A stretch of DNA of 24,590 nucleotides, from NCBI GenBank assembly GCA_030592165.1, contig JAUVKC010000007.1, positions 1 to 24,590 on the forward strand, in the 5' to 3' direction. Below the pieces are notes generated by a model, which had not been told where the DNA came from, did no database searches, and saw only the letters and a list, made by a program, of their open reading frames with translations. Both the position numbers and the translations under genes were made by a program. The stretch comes from Candidatus Buchananbacteria bacterium. Its GTDB lineage: Bacteria; Patescibacteriota; Patescibacteriia; CAIXNZ01. Below, piece by piece: positions 21,480 through 24,590 of the stretch (the stretch's first letter is position 1; the number at the start of each line of letters is the position of its first letter).

Positions 21480-21755
21480 TTATTTTTTTACAAACTGGAA
21501 TGCCTTGTTCCCACTAACTGCTGTCATCTCGTATTTTTTTATTGTAAGTTGATGCGTTTCCGCAATTATTTCAGCCCACCCGATAAATTCAATCAAAGTC
21601 ATATCGCCTACAAGCGTTTTATCACCCCACTTTTGAAAAACAATCCTAATCCCACCTGGCTCAAAAAAGTAAATTGTTTTGTTTTTTTGATTCCATACAA
21701 TAACATCTCCTTCTTTTAAACCTCTGTCAGACATCAAAATGTCCATAGTGCCCAT
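21480..21755 (-). CDS. Unknown 91-residue protein with strong RBS
   Basis: I do not recognise this soluble protein. It is rich in predicted beta strands: EGDVIVWNQKNKTIYFFEPG (about 16-35) and GIRIVFQKWGDKTLVGDM (about 35-52). A helix (TLIEFIGWAEIIAETHQ) and a final strand follow. The GDVIVWN-type opening suggests a small beta-barrel or roll, but no family can be named. A strong Shine-Dalgarno (AAAGGAGGT on the minus strand, about 21763-21771) precedes the ATG. A later in-frame Met at residue 4 is also possible, but the spacing favours the first. It is the third single-gene unit of this type in the window. Confidence 0.8.
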   Translation of the reverse strand: MGTMDILMSDRGLKEGDVIVWNQKNKTIYFFEPGGIRIVFQKWGDKTLVGDMTLIEFIGWAEIIAETHQLTIKKYEMTAVSGNKAFQFVKK

Positions 21756-21791
21756 AAATTACCTCCTTTTAAATCTTTTTATTTATATTTT

Positions 21792-21821
21792 ATATTATCA
21801 CGAATATTGCAAATATGTCAA
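21792..21821 (-). promoter_or_regulatory. Promoter of the 91-residue gene
   Basis: On the minus strand TTGACA (21816-21821) is followed after 18 bp by TAATAT (21792-21797). The leader to the ATG is about 30 nt and holds the strong Shine-Dalgarno. Confidence 0.7.
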
Positions 21822-21876
21822 GCTTCTTCGAGGAGCAACGTCGCGCACCGAATGAATTCAGTGTTACCCAGGGAGT
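21822..21876. repeat. GC-rich island between divergent promoters
   Basis: This 55-nt stretch is much richer in GC than its AT-rich surroundings. It begins with the hairpin GCTTCT-TCG-AGGAGC (21822-21836) and continues with cgtcgcgcaccgaatgaatt and an imperfect repeat around GAAT/ATTC. It looks like a dispersed REP-type repeat, similar in character to 1-165. It contains no gene. Confidence 0.45.
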
Positions 21877-21879
21877 TTT

Positions 21880-21908
21880 TTGTCAAAACTAGGTATTTTT
21901 GCTAAAAT
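21880..21908 (+). promoter_or_regulatory. Promoter of thiI, leaderless
   Basis: TTGTCA (21880-21885) and TAAAAT (21903-21908) are 17 bp apart. The thiI ATG at 21915 begins 7 nt after the -10 box, exactly where transcription should start, so the message is predicted to be leaderless. Confidence 0.75.
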
Positions 21909-21914
21909 TAAAGC

Positions 21915-23075
21915 ATGAATAGATACATAATCATACATTATGGAGAGATTTATTTAAAAGGGGGTAATCGTAAGTTTTTTGAAGATAAATTGATCCAAAA
22001 TATAAAATTAGCACTAGATGAACTTGGAGGAGTCAAAGTTAAACATATTGCTGGTCGGATAGTCATCCCCATAAGCCAGCAGTGGGATTTGGATTTGGCA
22101 AAAGAAAAGTTACTCATGGTTTTTGGAATCGAAAATTTTGTTTTTGCCTGGAATAGTCAGCAGGATTATAAGAGTATAGAGGAAAATTTATATGACTTGA
22201 TTAAGGATAAGAAATTTAAAACTTTTCGTTTAAGTACTCGTCGTAATAATAAAAACTTTGCTTTAAAATCAAATGAACTTGATAGGGATTTAGGCGCTAT
22301 GGTTGTTGAGAAACTAAAGAAAAAAGTTGATTTAACGAAATTTGATTTAAATTGTCATCTTGATATTGTTCGTGAATTTGCTTTTATATGTTTTGATAAA
22401 ATAGACTGTCGTGGCGGATTGCCAGTAGGAACTTCAGGAGATTTAGTTTGTATGTTATCAGGTGGGATTGATTCTCCGGTTGCAGCCAATATGATGCAAA
22501 AAAGGGGATCACGAATAACTTATGTTAATTTTGACTCTTATCCCTCAACTCCCAAGGAAAGTCAGGAGAAAGTTAAAGATTTAGTAAAAGTTTTAAATGA
22601 TTATCAGCCTGAATCAAAATTATATATAGTACCTTTTTTAGATATTCAAAAAGAGATATTAAAAATAGCTCCGCCAGATTATCGAGTGATTTTTTACCGC
22701 AGAATGATGTATCGGATTGCTGAAAAAATTGCTCAAAAAGAAAATATTTTAGGCTTAGTAACGGGGGAGAGTCTGGGGCAAGTAGCGTCACAAACTATTG
22801 AAAATATTACGGCAGTTAATGAAGTTGTTAGTTCTCCTGTTTTGCGACCTTTGATTGGTATGAATAAAGATGAAATAACTATTATTGCTAAGCAAATCAA
22901 GACTTATGAGCTTTCTATTCAGCCATTTGATGACTGTTGTTCACTTTTTGTGCCTAAGCATCCAGTGACCAAAGCTGATTTACAAAAAATTTCTAAGACT
23001 GAAAATGGTTGGGATTATGAAAAATTACAAAACAAAGCTATTAAAGGTTCACAAATTATTACATCTTTTAAATAA
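21915..23075 (+). CDS. thiI: tRNA 4-thiouridine synthase ThiI, short form
   Basis: ThiI adenylates uridine 8 of tRNA and replaces oxygen with sulfur. The N-terminal ferredoxin-like region (about 1-60) and THUMP domain (about 60-165) bind tRNA. The PP-loop SGGIDSPVAA (about 181-190) binds ATP. The domain end has DDCCSLFVPKHP with Cys341 and Cys342; one of these aligns with the conserved catalytic-region Cys of ThiI. The C-terminal rhodanese domain found in E. coli is absent, so it is 386 residues rather than about 480, as in many Gram-positive and archaeal forms. Sulfur probably comes from the IscS encoded here at 7220. U8 is present in both tRNAs of this window. Confidence 0.95.
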   Translation: MNRYIIIHYGEIYLKGGNRKFFEDKLIQNIKLALDELGGVKVKHIAGRIVIPISQQWDLDLAKEKLLMVFGIENFVFAWNSQQDYKSIEENLYDLIKDKKFKTFRLSTRRNNKNFALKSNELDRDLGAMVVEKLKKKVDLTKFDLNCHLDIVREFAFICFDKIDCRGGLPVGTSGDLVCMLSGGIDSPVAANMMQKRGSRITYVNFDSYPSTPKESQEKVKDLVKVLNDYQPESKLYIVPFLDIQKEILKIAPPDYRVIFYRRMMYRIAEKIAQKENILGLVTGESLGQVASQTIENITAVNEVVSSPVLRPLIGMNKDEITIIAKQIKTYELSIQPFDDCCSLFVPKHPVTKADLQKISKTENGWDYEKLQNKAIKGSQIITSFK

Positions 23076-23092
23076 TTAAGCATCCTTGATTT

Positions 23093-23929
23093 ATGCCTAA
23101 AGATTTTTTAAGTAAACAAGTAAATTTACGCGAAAATGAGGAAATTATTGTTGTCTTGCATCATCATCCAATAACTTATGCCAAGCAGATCGTAATCACT
23201 GTTGCTTTAGTCTTGTTGGTATTTTTCTTAATGTTTTTACTCCTTAGTTGGGGGATTTTTGGTGTAACTGTTTTTTTAGCTTTATTGTTTACTGGCGTGT
23301 TTTATGGCTCGCGTGAATTTTTTATTTGGTATTTTAATGTTTTTATAATCACTAATCAACGCTTAATCGATATTGATCAAACTGGTTTTTTTAGTAAAAC
23401 AGTCTCAGAAGCTCCCCATGAAAAAATATTAGATATTTGTTATGCAGTTAAAGGTTTTAGTCAGACTGTTTTACAATTAGGTACTATAAAAATTAACGCC
23501 GCTGGGGTTAAATTAACCTTAGATAATGTGAAAAATGTAGTTAAAGTTAACCAGCTTTTAACTGATTTGATTAGAGAAAAAACAGGTAAAGAAATTGAGG
23601 TTAAAAAAGTGAAAAATTTAACTTCTAAGAGTAAAGAAAAGATTACAGACAACTTTTTGAATCAGGAAGAGTTTGATGATTATGATGAGTTTGATTTAAG
23701 TGAATTAATTACTGAATATAAAGATACTTTTGGTGAATTACCTTTGAAAAAGTTTTTAGTCGAGGAACTTGATGAGTATGAAAAAGATGAAGAATCCTCC
23801 TCCGCTGAAGCTTCGGAGGACATGGGAGAAGAAGAGGAAGTAGAGGGAGAAGAGGATGAAGATGAGGAGGAGGAAGAAATTAAGGTTAAGGAAAAAGGGA
23901 CGGTTAGTTTTAAAAAGAAAAAAATTTAA
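23093..23929 (+). CDS. Membrane protein with bacterial PH (bPH2) domain
   Basis: Residues about 33-80 form two membrane helices (IVITVALVLLVFFLMFLLLS and a second one). They are followed by a bacterial pleckstrin-homology domain (about 82-165), with the typical FIITNQRLIDIDQTGFFSK and then ISEAP/KILDI-type strands. The tail from about 170 is charged, with an acidic run of Glu and Asp at about 240-265 and a basic end. The acidic tail contains SSSAEASEDMG, encoded by a GC-rich palindrome at 23798-23820, apparently an inserted repeat. It starts 17 nt after thiI and is probably cotranscribed. Function unknown; related proteins are linked to envelope stress or membrane scaffolding. Confidence 0.85.
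   Translation: MPKDFLSKQVNLRENEEIIVVLHHHPITYAKQIVITVALVLLVFFLMFLLLSWGIFGVTVFLALLFTGVFYGSREFFIWYFNVFIITNQRLIDIDQTGFFSKTVSEAPHEKILDICYAVKGFSQTVLQLGTIKINAAGVKLTLDNVKNVVKVNQLLTDLIREKTGKEIEVKKVKNLTSKSKEKITDNFLNQEEFDDYDEFDLSELITEYKDTFGELPLKKFLVEELDEYEKDEESSSAEASEDMGEEEEVEGEEDEDEEEEEIKVKEKGTVSFKKKKI
23798..23820. repeat. Palindromic repeat inside the PH-protein gene
   Basis: TCCTCCG (23798-23804) pairs with CGGAGGA (23814-23820), and the loop contains the palindrome AAGCTT. It is GC-rich within an AT-rich gene and is translated in frame as SSSAEASED in the acidic tail, so it looks like a dispersed palindrome tolerated in a disordered region. Confidence 0.65.
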
Positions 23930-23930
23930 C

Positions 23931-23959
23931 TTTAAATTTAAGTGTATTTGTAGTATAAT
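23931..23959 (+). promoter_or_regulatory. Promoter of the FtsB-like gene, near-leaderless
   Basis: A perfect TATAAT (23954-23959) lies 17 bp after a weak TTTAAA (23931-23936). The ATG at 23969 follows the -10 box by 9 nt, so the leader is only 0-3 nt. Confidence 0.6.
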
Positions 23960-23968
23960 ATTACATAT

Positions 23969-24361
23969 ATGAGTCAAAGAAGAACAAGAAAATCAATTCT
24001 TCCGGATTTAATTTTTTCAAAATTTTTTTTGATAGCTTTTGTTATAGTATTTATCATTGTTTTATTTGCTTTAGCTAAAGGTACTGTCAAAAATCATCAG
24101 GTTAAGGGTGAAATAAGTGATTTGCAAGCAGATATTAATAGATATGAGACTGAAAATCAGGAGTTTATCCAGTTAGTTGAATATTTACAAACAGATACTT
24201 ATATTGAACAAGAAGCGAAATTAACTATGGGTTATAAGAAAGAAGGCGAATATTTAGTCATTATACCTCAGGCAGAATTTAATTCTGATGATCAGGATGT
24301 TGAAGTTCAAATTGATAAATCAAATCCAGCTAAATGGTGGGCTTATTTTTTTAAACGATGA
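23969..24361 (+). CDS. Septum formation initiator, FtsB/DivIC-like
   Basis: This 130-residue protein has a short basic N-terminal tail, one membrane helix (about 17-40, FLIAFVIVFIIVLFALA) and then a coiled coil (about 45-75, VKGEISDLQADINRYETENQ). The motif TDTYIEQEAKLTMGYKKEGE (about 80-99) is the FtsB/DivIC signature, in which YIEExARexLgyvkpgE is typical. FtsB/DivIC joins FtsL and FtsQ/DivIB to activate FtsW and its partner PBP at the division site. The tail ends WWAYFFKR. It is predicted to be nearly leaderless. An ftsW gene is in the same window but 9 kb away. Confidence 0.88.
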   Translation: MSQRRTRKSILPDLIFSKFFLIAFVIVFIIVLFALAKGTVKNHQVKGEISDLQADINRYETENQEFIQLVEYLQTDTYIEQEAKLTMGYKKEGEYLVIIPQAEFNSDDQDVEVQIDKSNPAKWWAYFFKR

Positions 24362-24558
24362 TACGAATTTACAAATACTATACAAATAATACGAATTAGT
24401 AAAGTTCCTTGTGATTTATTCAGAGTATAAGTGTAGATTTGTTTCGAAAGTGGTCTTGTCTACCATTAGGCAGACTTTGGGACTATTCAATTATAAATTG
24501 TAACGCTGAATTATATTTATTTGTAATAATTTGTAATGAATTTGTATATTTGTAACCT
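24362..24558. repeat. Spacer with terminal inverted word repeats
   Basis: No gene lies in these 197 nt. The left end (acgaatttacaaatac and tacaaataatacgaatta) is roughly the reverse complement of the right end (tttgtaataatttgtaatg and aatttgtatatttgtaacc). The middle carries ttgtctaccattaggcagac. The tail resembles the end of the iscR leader at 5640-5664. It looks like a non-coding, MITE-like spacer repeat. Confidence 0.5.
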
Positions 24559-24560
24559 TT

Positions 24561-24590
24561 ATGAAGAAAAAAGATAAAAAAAGAATAAAA
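24561..24590 (+). CDS. Start of an unidentified gene, cut by the window
   Basis: An open frame begins ATG at 24561 and reads MKKKDKKRIK to the end of the window. It abuts a spacer ending ttgtaacctt, the same layout as the start of iscR. A basic N-terminus could precede a membrane anchor, as in penicillin-binding proteins, but nothing further can be said. Confidence 0.45.
   Translation, partial: MKKKDKKRIK

Noticed and set aside
22573..22791. Open frame on the minus strand inside thiI
   Set aside because: It is antisense to conserved ThiI sequence and has no start signals.
23756..23977. Open frame on the minus strand over the acidic tail of the PH protein
   Set aside because: Its Phe/Leu-rich product is the complement of Glu/Lys-rich codons, a common artefact.

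Overview
The window looks like chromosomal DNA from an ultra-small, reduced-genome bacterium of the Candidate Phyla Radiation (Patescibacteria). It is AT-rich, uses the standard code (TGG for Trp, TGA only as stop) and is packed with core genes. It encodes a ThiI without a rhodanese domain and a Mur ligase without the usual N-terminal domain. Most start codons lack a Shine-Dalgarno sequence, the tRNAs do not encode CCA, and spacers are filled with simple-word or palindromic repeats. Retention of ribosomal protein L9 argues against CPR lineages reported to lack it. I cannot name the genus from sequence alone.

Layout. 1-237: REP-like repeat DNA, then a good promoter. 238-1487: two unknown small proteins and L9, closed by a terminator. 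1581-4683: CTP synthase, a likely zinc metallopeptidase and an FkbM-type methyltransferase, closed by two large palindromes shared with the convergent L27 gene (4809-5099, minus). 5183-5498: a self-contained small gene with a strong promoter, Shine-Dalgarno and terminator. 5513-8517: an Isc-type iron-sulfur cluster (iscR, iscU, nfu, iscS) with an IscR type-1-like operator on its promoter and a broken four-helix-bundle gene flanked by inverted repeats inserted before iscS. 8531-11567: two membrane proteins and MraY. 11585-12658: a Gmad2-type surface protein and a DUF350 membrane protein. 12673-16376: murD, ftsW/rodA and murG. 16426-16731 (minus): initiator tRNA-Met and tRNA-Lys. 16832-19713: a P2-type cation ATPase. 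19754-21755: a MurE-like ligase flanked by two more small Shine-Dalgarno-led genes on the minus strand. 21880-24361: ThiI, a bacterial PH-domain protein and an FtsB/DivIC-like protein, then a repeat-filled spacer and the first codons of another gene.

Two themes connect the genes. One is peptidoglycan synthesis and division (MraY, MurD, FtsW/RodA, MurG, MurE-like, FtsB-like), a partly scattered dcw cluster. The other is sulfur mobilisation: IscS supplies sulfur to IscU/Nfu for Fe-S clusters and probably to ThiI for tRNA thiolation. The iron-sulfur operon appears autoregulated by IscR.

The least expected features are the IscR operator with a modified IscR cluster site, covarying twin palindromes, spacer-type repeats embedded in frame in iscS and the PH protein, several near-leaderless promoters, and three isolated small genes with strong Shine-Dalgarno sites in a genome that otherwise barely uses them. 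I found no CRISPR array, transposase, prophage or obvious defence system.
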